Positions 1-10,735 are shown, numbered from the stretch's first letter. The stretch: DNA of 64,000 nucleotides from Aldrovandia affinis (GCA_029706075.1 JAINUG010000014.1:4432501-4496500), one strand, 5' to 3'. Notes: generated by a model from the letters alone, not told the origin. Program-made: numbers and translations.

Positions 1-36
1 GTCTAGAGGTTAGACATATGTAAGCTAGCGGAACAA

Positions 37-627
37 TTGTTGTTCTTATATGACCACTTAGAGGGCGGAGCCAAGTCGGAAATTGAATTCCACCCTGTGG
101 CCAGTAAAGATACCTCAGACAAGATCTTTGCCCTGCTAATTGAGAATTTTGGCTGCGCAAAGTCATATGTGGCTGCCCAGCTACAGTTTTTCCAACGAAG
201 TCAAAAAGATGGGGAGACATTGAGAGACTACTCCCATGCTCTTAAGTCCTTAATGGACGTGGTAGTCCGCAAGTCCCCTGTTGGGGTTCCAGGTTCAGAT
301 AGAATCTTGCGCGACCAGTTTTCCGAACATGTTCAAGACGATATGTTGTGTAGGGAGCTGAAGCAACGAGTGGCACTTGTGCCGGACATGTCTTTTGTAG
401 ACCTCAGACGCATAGCCATTAAATGGATAGAAGAGGGAAGGAGAACAGGAAGGACTAGACCACGAACCTATTCCAGTGATTCTTATACCCAGGCAGTGGC
501 AGGCAGTGAGGTAGACACAAATTCTATAGCTGTCAAACCCACAGATGAGATGGCCGAGCTAAAAGAGTGCTTTGAGACAACAGACCCAATTAGATGCCAT
601 TTTGAAACATCTTGGCACTGCACCTGA
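37..627 (+). pseudogene. Gag-like protein remnant of the Gypsy element
   Basis: A 196-codon open stretch resembles retrotransposon Gag/capsid proteins, which package element RNA in cytoplasmic particles. It has a helical, basic and acidic composition with a FFQRSQKDGETLRDYSHALK-type segment around residues 52-71, typical of the capsid region of Gypsy/PNMA-like Gag. The frame is already open at the left edge, so the true start is probably outside the window. No CCHC zinc knuckle is visible before the stop. The ORF ends where the pol deletion begins, so the last dozen residues may be junction sequence. A domesticated Gag gene is possible in principle, but the adjoining integrase and LTR argue for an ordinary element copy. 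Confidence 0.65.
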
Positions 628-739
628 TAACCCTAGGCAGGAAGAACGAGGAAGAGAGACCGATAAGGAGCATCTCAGAGGGGAAGTAACCTGCTCCGCC
701 ATTGATGCCCTCCCAGCACGTCCAAAAGCAGATTTAAAG

Positions 740-2273
740 ACCCTGCAAATGGCTGATCCAGTGCTGGTGAGGTTTCTCCATTGGTGGAAAAAGGGTAAAC
801 AACCGTCCAAGCAAGAACAAGCAGGGTGTGTTGGCTTAAATAAGCTGGTCCAGCAATGGGACAGGATCACACTGCAGGAGGGAGTCCTGTATCGACACAT
901 TCGTTGGCCAGGTGAAGGAGAGATGTGCACCAGCTCCTGTTGCCACAGTGCCTCCAGGCAGAAGTACTTAAAAGCCTTCATGACGACCATGGCCACCAGG
1001 TGGTGGAAAGGACAGTGAGTCTGGTAAGGCAAAGATGCTTTTGGCCTTTCATGAGGCGTGACATTGAAAAGTATTGTCGGGAATGCAACCGTGTGTGTGG
1101 CCGCTAAAGCTGTACAACCAAAGGTTAGGACATTTATGGGCAGTTTGGTTGCCACCAAACCCCTAGAAGTACTGGCTATCGATTTCACTGTGCTTGACAA
1201 AGCCAGTGATGGACGAGAGAATGTATTGGTACTTACTGACGTGTTCTCCAAATTTACCCAGGCATTCCCTACGCCAGACCAGCGGGCAAGCACAGTAGCT
1301 CGAATATTAACAGAGAAATGGTTCTACACTTACGGTATTCCCAAACGCATCCACAGCGACCAGGGGAGGAGCTTTGAAGGAGACCTGTTGAAACGCCTGT
1401 GCCAGATGTAAAAAAAAAAAAAAAAAAAAAAAAAAAGCCGGACAACACCTTACCATCCAGAAGGTAATGGCCAATGTGAACGATTTAATAGAACATTGCA
1501 CAATTTGTTGCGCACACTTCCACCAGAGAAGAAGAAAAGATGGCCACAATATCTCCCACAACTTCTCTTTGCCTATAATACCACTCAGCACCAGTCAACA
1601 GGCCTCTCACCCCATGAACTAATGTTTGGTCAAAAGGCCCAGCTGCCAGTAGACTTTCTTTTAGGTACAGCAGGTGAACACTCGGAACCCAAATCGGTGC
1701 ACGACTGGGTTGATGAGCACCAGGATCGCCTTCACTCTGTGTATGCATATGCCAGAGACCACTTGAAAGCAGCAGCAGAGCACAGAGCCCGGCAGCACAA
1801 GCCTACAGAAACTGAAATCATTGAACCAGGAACCTTAGTTTATCGACGAAACCACCCACCAGGCGCCATAAAATCCAAGATGTGTGGGGTCCGACGGTGT
1901 ACCAAGTTGTACAGCACCTGGATGACCATGGCAGAGTGTACAAGATAAGACCCAAGGATGGGGCAGGGGAAGAGAGAAATATTCACAGAACAGAGCTGCG
2001 GTTGCTCCCAAAGACACTGGTATCAGAACCTCCCGTGAGAATCACACCAACTGCCACTAAAAAAAGGTATGCAGCTGACCACAGACCTGATGAGGAGGAA
2101 GATGACAGTGATTCCGGAAGCCCACTATTCAGTCTTGAGCCATTGCCCCCCAGCATGAGTAATCCGCCTGATCAGAACCCACCAGAGCCCACACTTTTGG
2201 TACCCATTTCCCCAGCCACTACCCCTTCTCATGATGATACACCCCTGGTTAGCCGGCAAATAGCCCGCCCCTA
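740..2273 (+). pseudogene. Integrase (retroviral-type DDE, Gypsy) pseudogene
   Basis: The coding pieces run through three frames. About 740-1020 is the pre-integrase linker, including a DGVLYR-like segment (EGVLYRHIRW). 950-1107 is the H2C2 zinc finger (HDDHGH, then CRECNRVC). 1100-1411 is the integrase core, with a DFT strand, TDVFSKF and SDQG. 1437-1950 has the NGQCERFNR segment carrying the third acidic residue, followed by WPQYLPQLLFAYN and HQSTGLSPHELMFG. The C-terminal part runs to 2273 and is proline- and acid-rich. The enzyme would insert element cDNA into the genome. It is disrupted by a frame change near 920, a stop at 1105-1107 and a homopolymer A-run at 1411-1436 inside the core, so it is not functional. 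Confidence 0.85.
1411..1436 (+). repeat. Poly(A) run inside the integrase core
   Basis: About 26 consecutive A residues follow the codons ending CQM and precede the conserved TTPYHPEG segment. The run replaces or expands a short lysine/tyrosine stretch and destroys the reading frame. It is either slippage expansion of a short A tract or an assembly artefact. Confidence 0.9.
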
Positions 2274-2507
2274 GACCAGCATATGGGTCAACCAGAATCA
2301 GAGGCAGTGCAGCGACGCTCTGCTAGAGCTACGGCCGGTCACAACCCAAATCCATTTCGATTGCCCCAGTCGGCTAACCAAGTTAGGTCAGGACATGTAG
2401 CATCAATACAGTCTGTAGGGGCAGCAGTTAGGCCTTGGGTATGATGGATTTCTAAGAGTAGGGGTCACCAGGCCACCGGGACGGTGACCTTTCAAAGCGG
2501 GTGCGAG

Positions 2508-3321
2508 TGTAGCACTGGCCCTTTAAGGAAAGTGCATAAAGAGGGGTGGCCAGGTTTGTGGCCTCCTGTCTGGCCAGAAGCCTGGTTTGGGTGTTTGTGA
2601 GAGAGACCTGGAGGCATGAGGGGTACAGACTAATTCTAGAAGCCCCCAGGTCCTTTAAGCAGCAGTACCCTGTGGCTGTGCAGGCCTATACCAATGGGAG
2701 CCATGTGGGCATATGTTGACTCATGGGGGAGCTGAACTAACCACAACCATTACTGTTTTTTCCCACCGTGCTATATATATATATATATATATATGATGAT
2801 TTAGACTGGGTTTTGCTATTAGGCTGTGTTTCATAGGGTTGACTGAGGACAGAGCTATACTGGGCCATTAGCATTGCATGATTTTGATTTTGGTGTTGCG
2901 TATTTATATTCTGTTTTGATTTGCTTATTTGCTTTATTTGCTTTTGGTTTTGCATGATTTGAATTTGATTTGTTTAACCTTGTGTATTTAGTTTAGAGGC
3001 CCTGAAGCCCTTACCCGTATTGCTCCTTTGTCTCTTGGGTTTAGTCCCTTTGCAGAACTCCCAGTAATATTAACTGCTTTCTTCCCTTCTGTATTTTAAC
3101 CTGACTACTTTTTATACCAACGTGTTGAATAAACTTGACACATTTGATACATCAGCCTCTGGTTCTGCTCATTCTGAACCCGTACCTATCTGGGGAACCT
3201 TGCCTTATTCAGTTGCATTGTCCTATATATCTATATACAGTATATGGTTAATGTGTTTAAAGGATCCCTCACTCCTATATGTGTGGGTGGCGTAGTCATT
3301 GCATTATATTGCCCTGCTACA
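2508..3321 (+). repeat. 3' LTR of the Gypsy element
   Basis: The LTR is bounded by perfect 7-bp inverted termini, TGTAGCA at 2508-2514 and TGCTACA at 3315-3321, giving 814 bp. The U3-like start contains GCATAAAG near 2531, a possible core promoter. An AATAAA polyadenylation signal sits at 3128-3133. A purine-rich AAAGCGGG tract just upstream (about 2494-2501) could be a degraded polypurine tract. An (AT)n run lies at about 2772-2793. The matching 5' LTR is outside the window, so the limits come from the terminal inverted repeats alone. Confidence 0.75.
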
Positions 3322-3938
3322 ATTTCAATATCTTTTCTGTAAACATTTCAAGCGTGAATGTGTGTATTTTGTTTCCTTTTGACTTATATGGTTTGTAGGT
3401 AGCAGTACACCATATAAGCAAGCCTAGACATCTCCATATGAAAACAGCGAGGTGGACAACTGACACCGAGGTTTGCACCAGCTGCCATTTGACACTAGGG
3501 GGCAGTGCCTACTATAGGCTCTGCCTGGGCGATTGGGGCGAGCAGTAGGCCTACAAGCCTACAAGTCAGTAACTCGGGATTATACTGCCTGTGAAATGTA
3601 AAATCTAATGTTATGTCCTGCAAATGTTTGCCATTGACACTAACCAGCGTTATATTATGAGTTGATTTAGTTTGTACAATTTACGGAAACAATGAGGGGG
3701 CGTGGTTAAGGCACTGCACTCCTGATCTGAGAGTTATGGATTCTGTAGAATAATTGATTGTGCACTCAGAGAAAAGCTGCCAAAAATCTGTCTGCACCTT
3801 GGGACTGAAGCGCTCCATATTTACTAAGCCATTAACACACGGATCAGCTGAGTCCTGATGGTGAGCCAAAATGCAAACACCATCAATGCCCTGCCTATAT
3901 ACTTTAGTATATTTTTTTGCAAAGTGAAATTTATTTTT
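3322..3938. other. Intergenic spacer
   Basis: No gene is recognisable. The stretch 3700-3870 has a weak tRNA-like look (GTGGTTAAGGCACTGCACTC) and may be a decayed SINE. The rest appears unique and AT-rich. Confidence 0.3.
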
Positions 3939-3939
3939 G

Positions 3940-5433
3940 CATTTTACATTTTACATTTTTACATTTTAAGCATTTAGCAGACGCTCTTATCCAGAGCGAC
4001 TTACAAGATGTGCATTAATACATGGTAGGAACAATCATAGTTAGCGCACGAGATCAGTGCAGGAATACAGCAATAGACATCATTGCAGGCATCTGCGTAC
4101 CATACCTGTAACACCGGGAAGGAAAAGGTTAGTGATTTATTTTTATTTTTTGGGAGTATAGTGTTGAACAAGTAAACAGTGGTGAAGACAATTTAGCTAG
4201 ATGAACAGAGTTCAGTGGTAGTGGAGTCTGAAGAGGTGGGTTTTGAGTCTCTTGCGAGTGACTCCGTGGTCCTGACCGATTGCGGAAGGTTGTTCCACCA
4301 GCGAGGGATCAGGAGCGGCTGCCAGGCGCCCGGAGGGATGGGACAGTCAGTTTACCAGAGGAGGCGGAGCGGAGGGGTCTGGGAGGTGTGTAGGGAGTGA
4401 TGAGTGACTGGAGGTATAGGGGAGCAGTACCTCTGGCCACTTGAAAAGCAAGCACCAGTGACTTGAATCTGATGCGTGCTGCGATGGGGAGCCAGTGCAG
4501 AGAGGAGAGTAGAGGGGTGACGTGGGTGAACTTCGGCTGGTTGAACAAGAGACGAGCGGCAGCGTTCTGGACTAGTTGCAGTGGCTTGATGGCGCAGGCC
4601 GGAAGGCCTGCCAGCAAGGAATTGCAGTAGTCCAGACGTGAGATCACCAGGGCCTGGACCAGGAGTTGAGTGGCCTCTTGGGTGAGGAACGGTCGGATCC
4701 TCCGGATGTTGTGGAGGGAGAAACGGCAGGTCCGAGTGATCGCTGCAATATGGCTCGAGAAGCACAGCTGGTTGTCCAGGGCTACCCCAAGACTCCTGGC
4801 CGACTGGGACGGAGACACTATGGAGCCTTCCACGGTGATTGACTCATCAATCATCGGGGAGCCCTTCGCTGGGAGGAAGAGCAGCTCAGTCTTCCCCAGG
4901 TTCAGCTTCAGGTGGTGGGTGGACATCCAAGCGGAGATGTCAGCCAGGCATGCAGAGATCCGTGCCGGGACCTGGGTATCAGATGGAGAGAAGGAGAGGA
5001 ACAGTTGTGTGTCATCAGCATAACAGTGATAGGAAAAACCATGAGCAGAAATAACAGAACCAAGTGACTTGGTGTACAGAGAAAATAGGACGGGCCTAGC
5101 ACCGAACCCTGCGGGACTCGGTAGAGAGGGTGTGGGGAGGAGAGGATCCTCTCCAGGCCACCTAGTAGGACCGGTCAGCCAGGTAGGACTCGAACCATAT
5201 CAACGCAGATCCAGAGATTCCCATCTCGACGAGAGATGAGAGCAGGATCCGTGGTCCACGGTGTCGAATGCCGCCGACAGGTCGAGGAGGGAGTAGAGGG
5301 CGGAGCTGGGGATTGGGACTTAGCCCCATGAAGAGCCTCAGTGACAGCAAGGAGAGCGGTCTCTGTGGAGTGGCCTGCTCTGAACCCAGATTGGTTGGGA
5401 TCAAGCAGGTCGTTCTGTAAGAGATGAGCAGAT
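3940..5433 (-). mobile_element. L2-clade LINE, 5'-truncated, copy 1
   Basis: The 3' end lies at the left: T/A-rich ATTTTAC repeats followed by the hairpin tail GCATTTAGCAGACGCTCTTA and GAGCGACTTACA on the plus strand, which is the reverse complement of the L2-type tail. The minus strand encodes the RT C-terminal part (ORF 4309-4926, beginning STHHLKLNLGKTELL, later LVISRLDYCNSLLAG and SSLHWLPIAARIRFK). Relative to copy 2, it has lost single bases near 5094 and 5115, which break the frame upstream of the YADD segment. The copy stops abruptly at about 5433, where the tail of copy 2 begins. Confidence 0.9.
4309..4926 (-). pseudogene. Reverse transcriptase C-terminal fragment (L2 LINE copy 1)
   Basis: This 205-residue open frame is the thumb and C-terminal region of an L2-clade LINE reverse transcriptase, which copies LINE RNA at nicked target DNA. 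Visible landmarks are LNLGKTELLFLP, SLGVALDNQL, the LDYCNSLLAGLP block, LLFNQPKFTHVTPLL and LHWLPIAARIRFKSLVL. It lacks the YADD catalytic box in the same continuous frame from a methionine, because of small deletions upstream near 5094-5115. There is no endonuclease domain. It is nearly identical to the equivalent part of copy 2 at 5794-6412. It is a broken remnant. Confidence 0.85.
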
Positions 5434-6990
5434 TTACATTTTACATTTTAAGCATTTAGCAGACGCTCTTATCCAGAGCGACTTACAAGATGTGCATTAA
5501 TACATGGTAGGAACAATCATAGTTAGCGCACGAGATCAGTGCAGGAATACAGCAATAGACATCATTGCAGGCATCTGCGTACCATACCTGTAACACCGGG
5601 AAGGAAAAGGTTATTGATTTATTTTTTTATTTTTTTGGGAGTATAGTGTTGAACAAGTAAACAGTGGTGAAGACAATTTAGCTAGATGAACAGAGTTCAG
5701 TGGTAGTGGAGTCTGAAGAGGTGGGTTTTGAGTCTCTTGCAAGTGACTCCGTGGTCCTGACCGATTGCGGAAGGTTGTTCCACCAGCGAGGGATCAGGAG
5801 CGGCTGCCAGGCGCCCGGAGAGAAGGGACAGTCAGTTTACCAGAGGAGGCGGAGCGGAGGGGTCTGGGAGGTGTGTAGGGAGTGATGAGTGACTGGAGGT
5901 ATAGGGGAGCAGTACCTCTGGCCACTTGAAAAGCAAGCACCAGTGACTTGAATCTGATGCGTGCTGCGATGGGGAGCCAGTGCAGAGAGGAGAGTAGAGG
6001 GGTGACGTGGGTGAACTTCGGCTGGTTGAACAAGAGACGAGCGGCAGCGTTCTGGACTAGTTGCAGTGGCTTGATGGCGCAGGCCGGAAGGCCTGCCAGC
6101 AAGGAATTGCAGTAGTCCAGACGTGAGATCACCAGGGCCTGGACCAGGAGTTGAGTGGCCTCTTGGGTGAGGAACGGTCGGATCCTCCGGATGTTGTGGA
6201 GGGAGAAACGGCAGGTCCGAGTGATCGCTGCAATATGGCTCGAGAAGCACAGCTGGTTGTCCAGGGCTACCCCAAGACTCCTGGCCGACTGGGACGGAGA
6301 CACTATGGAGCCTTCCACGGTGATTGACTCATCAATCATTGGGGAGCCCTTCGCTGGGAGGAAGAGCAGCTCAGTCTTCCCCAGGTTCAGCTTCAGGTGG
6401 TGGGTGGACATCCAAGCGGAGATGTCAGCCAGGCATGCAGAGATCCGTGCCGGGACCTGGGTATCAGATGGAGAGAAGGAGAGGAACAGTTGTGTGTCAT
6501 CAGCATAACAGTGATAGGAAAAACCATGAGCAGAAATAACAGAACCAAGTGACTTGGTGTACAGAGAAAATAGGACGGGGCCTAGCACCGAACCCTGCGG
6601 GACTCCGGTAGAGAGGGTGTGGGGAGAGGAGAGGGATCCTCTCCAGGCCACCTAGTAGGACCGGTCAGCCATCTAGGACTCGAACCATATCAACGCAGAT
6701 CCAGAGATTCCCATCTCGACGAGAGATGAGAGCAGGATCCGGTGGTCCACGGTGTCGAATGCCGCCGACAGGTCGAGGAGGAGTAGGGCGGAGCTAAGGG
6801 ATTGGGACTTAGCCCCATGAAGAGCCTCAGTGACAGCAAGGAGAGCGGTCTCTGTGGAGTAGCCTGCTCTGAACCCAGATTGGTTGGGATCAAGCAGGTC
6901 GTTCTGTAAGAGATGAGCAGACAGTTGGTTATAGACAGCCCGCTCTAACGTTTTGGAAAGGAATGGGAGGAGAGAGACAGGTCAGTAGTT
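5434..6990 (-). mobile_element. L2-clade LINE, 5'-truncated, copy 2 (head-to-tail with copy 1)
   Basis: It is the same element as copy 1, shifted by about 1482-1490 bp, with only scattered substitutions and small indels. It extends further at its 5' end, through TTCTGTAAGAGATGAGCAGA to about 6990, than copy 1 does. It contains a longer RT frame (5794-6651) with the catalytic YADD box. The 3' tail (5434-5485) directly abuts copy 1. Either copy 2 inserted into, or next to, copy 1, or the segment was tandemly duplicated. Confidence 0.9.
5794..6651 (-). pseudogene. Reverse transcriptase fragment with YADD box (L2 LINE copy 2)
   Basis: A 285-residue open frame covers the palm, thumb and C-terminal part of an L2-type RT. 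Landmarks in order: STGVPQGSVLGPVLFSLY (residues about 14-31), the catalytic CYADDTQLFL (about 48-57), HHLKLNLGKTELLFLP, then LVISRLDYCNSLLAGLP and LHWLPIAARIRFKSLVLAFQ. The frame starts at an internal methionine. The fingers and endonuclease domains upstream are missing or frameshifted; 6690-6893 holds an out-of-frame RT piece. Typical L2 ORF2 proteins are far longer. It could not support retrotransposition, but it is the best preserved LINE coding segment in the window. Confidence 0.9.
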
Positions 6991-7089
6991 TTTTTTCAAT
7001 CTAATTGTGTGTCATTTTATGTCCCTCACCTGATCCTGTCTGTGCTGCTCGTGCATCTTGATAAGGGGTGATCCACATTTCATCCATTT

Positions 7090-7996
7090 CAATCCAAATT
7101 TACATTTTGTATTTTAAGCATTTAGCAGACGCTCTTATCCAGAGCGACTTACAAGATGTGCATTAATACATGGCATGATCAATAATTGTTCACGCAAGAG
7201 ATCAGTGCAGTAATACAGCGATAGACATTGTTGTTGGCCACTGCATACCATACCTGTAACACTGGGAACGAAAAGGTTAGTCATTTTTTAATTTTTTAAT
7301 TTTTTAGAGGAAGTTTTAAACAGGTATACATATACAAAAAGCAGTATTAAACATGTAGGCAGTGATGATGACAATTGGCTAGATGTACAGAATTCAGTGG
7401 TAGTAGAGTCTGACAAGGTGGGTTTTGAGTCTCTTGCGGAAGATCGCAAGTGATTCCGTGGTCCTGACTGAGTGCAGAAGATCATTCCACCACCGAGGGG
7501 TCAGGACAGAGAAGAGGCGAGACCGTGAGGAGCGGCTGCCGGGCGCCCAGAGGGATGGGATAGTCAGTTTGCCAGAGGAGGCGGAGCAGAGGGGTCTGGC
7601 TGGGGTGTAGGGTGTGATAGGTGTCTGGAAAAAAGGGGAGCAGTTCCCCTAGCCGCTTGATAAGCTAGCACCAGTTATTTTAATTTGATGTGTGCTATGA
7701 TGGGGAGCCAGTGCAGAGAGGAGAGCAGAGCGGTGATGTGCGTGAACTTTGGTTGATTGAACACCAGACATGCGGCAGCATTTGCAGTGGCTTGATGGCA
7801 CAGGCCAGACGTGAGATCACCAGGGCCTGGACCAGGAATTGTGTGGCCTCTTGGGTGAGGAACGGATCCTCGGATGTTATGGAGGGAGAATCGGCAGGTC
7901 CGGGTGATCGCTGCGATGTGGCCCAAGAAGCACAGCTGGTCGTCCAGGGTCACTCCAAGACTCCTGGCAGACTGGGACGGAGACACTATGGAGACA
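7090..7996 (-). mobile_element. L2-clade LINE, diverged and internally deleted copy 3
   Basis: It begins with the same L2 tail hairpin at about 7110-7155, then 3' UTR sequence like copies 1 and 2 but clearly more diverged. The minus-strand ORF 7675-7986 preserves SPSQSARSLGVTLDDQLCFL and LLSSLHWLPI. It lacks the segment corresponding to the SRLDYCNSLLAGLP block. Its 5' end is lost at about 7996. It is an older insertion of the same family. Confidence 0.85.
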
Positions 7997-8298
7997 CATA
8001 GTCTGCATATTAAAACTATATCTCATCGTAAAATCATATTCTGTCTTCTATAAAAAGGGACTGAAGCAGGAGTTGCACACATATCAATCATCCGAGAATC
8101 TCCCTGTAATACATTACGTTGAAATGGGGGATTGAAAGTTTTCTGTTCTCTTAAGCAGTTTCATGGTTTTGCCTGCATGTTCTGTGTCATTTCCATGTAA
8201 AGTGATAATCTAAGAGTGTGAAGTGATGGTGAAATATGCGCAGGAATTGGCTGTATTAGCAAGAACAGTCACATGCAGACTTCAGGTCCTCTGAGAGC

Positions 8299-8440
8299 CA
8301 TTGTGTGGACATGCATGTGGTTGCATGTGGCTGGGTGATTGTGTGGACATGCGTGTGGTTGCATGTGGCTGGGTGATTGTGTGGACATGCATGGCTGGGT
8401 GATTGTGTGGACATGCATGTGGTTGCATGTGGCTGGGTGT
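8299..8440 (+). repeat. 38-bp minisatellite
   Basis: About four units of a repeat beginning GTGTGGACATGC and ending GGCTGGGTGATT. One unit (about 8378-8407) is shortened. ORFs across it are repeat artefacts. Confidence 0.8.
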
Positions 8441-8599
8441 GGCAGAAAGGGATGCCGGTGGGTGTTTAATGCAAATCATGTTTGTGCTAATGGATTGGCC
8501 TCCCAGATTCTGGCCTTTTTCTAAAGGAATCAATGATAGAAAGCAGGGCCTCTGTGGAATGAGATGAGCAGCTGAGCAGCAGCAGCACCAGGACCAGAT

Positions 8600-8880
8600 A
8601 CATTCCAGTATACTGCTCATTATTACACACTGCTCACCATACACTGCTCACCACATACTGGTCATAACACACTGCACTGCACATTGTACCACACACTGCA
8701 CTGCACACCGTTCACGACACACTGCACTGCACACTGTTCACCTCACTGCACCACACACTGCTCACTAATACACTGCTAACCAAAAACTGCTCACTAATAC
8801 ACTGCTAACCAAAAACTGCTCATAGCACACTGCACCGCGCACTGCACCTCACAATGGTCACCACACACTGGGCAGGCAGA
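8600..8880 (+). repeat. Degenerate tandem repeat of CACTGCTCAC / CACTGCAC units
   Basis: Irregular 10-25 bp units built from ACACTGCTCACCA and ACTGCACTGCACA, including an exact local doubling of CTAATACACTGCTAACC (8764-8813). It is non-coding low-complexity sequence. Confidence 0.7.
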
Positions 8881-9800
8881 TCGCAGTCCCCTGACTGACC
8901 CTGCAGGACTCCTGAAGGCAGTTGACACTGGCATGGTGTGACTGTGTGTGCGTGACTGCATGAAGCATACATACATGCCTCAATGTGATGTGCCACTCAC
9001 CAGAACTGTAGTTGCTGCATAATTACTAGTCAGGGAATATTATCAGATATTTGGCCAATCTTGGAATAAATTCCTTACTAAGAAATTTCTTCACCAATGT
9101 GTTTGTAAAGGTGTCTAATAACACGTATAAAAAGATTTAAATTCAACTCCCATAGGAAAACCTGTGACAGCTGCTGAAAGTTGGGGTACCCGGAACCTTA
9201 TCTGTGAAAAATTGAAAATGTTTATTTCTGCCTTAAGTACCTTGTGAGGGGTCAAACTAGGGTTTTTTCATGATTCTGAATCGATTGCAAGCATTTATTT
9301 TGCACTAAAACCACTCCTTGGAAAACGGCCACACCCACCTTTCCCGCTCATTGCAAACCCTTTTTTTGTGAAAATAAATATGGCTGGGTGCATGTAAATT
9401 AAAAAGTAGCTTTATTCGTTTATTTATTCATGTAGTTGCCATGGTAACTACTTATTGTTTACTGGTAACTGTTGTAGTTGGTTGGCATTCGCAGAAAGTG
9501 AGTGGTAGGTGCCAGACATGCTCAAGCCATTTGCAACCCTCTCCTGTGTGGATCATGGACAGACACAATAGACTCCACACATATCAAATAACAATATTCA
9601 CCACTCAGCAAGATACTGCAAGAAGATTTTAAATCTGATATGTAAGTATTATCTACCTTTTTTTTACAACTGGAAATATTTCATAATATGCATATATAAA
9701 TAATATATAAGGTGTGTACTATCATCAAATGATCTTACTTGTTAGCTAGCTAACACCAGGTAACATGGTTAGCTAGCTAACTCCCACTTGTGTATTACAT
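8881..9800. other. Intergenic spacer, no gene seen
   Basis: The sequence is mostly AT-rich and unique. A palindromic GTTAGCTAGCTAAC motif occurs twice (9741-9782) around a short spacer. No splice-supported exon or RNA gene is recognisable. Confidence 0.3.
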
Positions 9801-10735
9801 ACCCCAAGTGCATCTGATGACCGTGGTTCGAGGAGAACAACCCCTTCGACCACGATCGAGACAAGCGGTTGCTTGTGTCCTTCTCAACAGGATTCACGAG
9901 CACTGCAGATGACGCAGTCAACGCTGAAAGAGCGGCTGAAGTAGGGAGGGAGATGCAGATAAAGCTGGATGGACAGTCAGTGACATCGACCATGGAGGTG
10001 AAGTTCAAGGTACAGGCCCTGTCATCGCTCAGAAAGATTCCCAAGGTCAGTGAGAAGAAGATTCACCTAAACTCACTCCAGTTGTTCAACCGACTGATCA
10101 TTTTCCGCCCAACGGGATATGACAGTCGAGACAAGCTTAGAGTATGAGTTGACTCCCTTCCCCTTGTCCTTGCTCAGTAACAAAGACCAGAAAATGAACA
10201 AGGTGAACAAGGCAGGCTTTTCCAAGACTAGCCTGAAGGAGTTGACCGATCTGCTTGACCTCACTAACCAACCCTGCTCCAGCCTGGTGGTTGATGGACT
10301 TGGCAGGAGATTGCTGACAGTTACCTGAGCTACGTGCAGTGTCTTGGCAGTCGCTCTCAGAAGATCATTGTGGTCTTCGATGGCTATAGCAGCTCGCCAA
10401 AAGATCACGACCACATCCGGCATACCAATAACTTCTGCTGTGATCTACAGATTTGACCGGATATGATACATTTGACACCAAGGGCAAAGTTCATGGACAA
10501 CACTCATAACAAGAGTGAGCTCATCCACCTCCTCTCTTCAACACTCATCCACCTCCTCTCAACATTCCGGAAACGTCAGATCACCATGGAGCAGTGTGAC
10601 AATGATGCTGACACTTCGATTGTGAGAGCGGCATTGGCTGCTGCTGCAGATGACTCTGTTGAGGTCAGTAAAATGTTTGTAGGTATTTTACTTACATTAA
10701 CTATGAAAAAGAAGAGTATTAGCATTGTGAAATAA
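9801..10735 (+). pseudogene. Broken copy of a multicopy teleost PIN/FEN1-like coding sequence
   Basis: Open pieces at 9869-10147, 10119-10328 and 10346-10735 line up, in three frames, as one protein-like sequence. Landmarks are LLVSFSTGFTSTADDAVNAE, VETSLEYELTPFPLSLLSNK, KIIVVFDGYSSSPKDHDHIR and ITMEQCDNDADTSIVRAALA. From memory, near-identical segments occur many times in fish genomes as unnamed predicted proteins. The VVFDGY and DADTSIVRAAL segments resemble acidic-residue blocks of PIN/XPG-type nucleases. That is a family-level guess; I cannot give a function. Breaks: a frame change near 10120, a deletion near 10300, a stop at 10326-10328 and a short in-frame duplication at about 10518-10560. 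It is likely a retrocopy or a transposon-carried gene. Confidence 0.55.

Larger units (their letters stand above)
1..3321 (+). mobile_element. Ty3/Gypsy LTR retrotransposon, 5'-truncated by window edge, internally deleted
   Basis: The element reads on the plus strand: a gag-like ORF (37-627), then pre-integrase and integrase sequence (about 740-2273), then a 3' LTR (2508-3321). Between gag and integrase there is no protease, reverse transcriptase or RNase H, so several kilobases of pol have been lost near position 620-640. The integrase is broken by a frame change near 920, a stop at about 1107 and an A-run at 1411-1436. The 5' LTR would lie left of the window. Family assignment rests on the gag/integrase order and the integrase motifs; the exact Gypsy lineage was not determined. 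It is an immobile relic. Confidence 0.85.

Noticed and set aside
559-1293. 244-codon minus-strand ORF
   Set aside because: It lies opposite the Gypsy integrase, whose conserved motifs fix the coding strand as plus; it is a shadow frame.
4215-5054. Plus-strand ORFs across the L2 copies
   Set aside because: Shadows of the minus-strand reverse transcriptase, repeated identically in copy 2.
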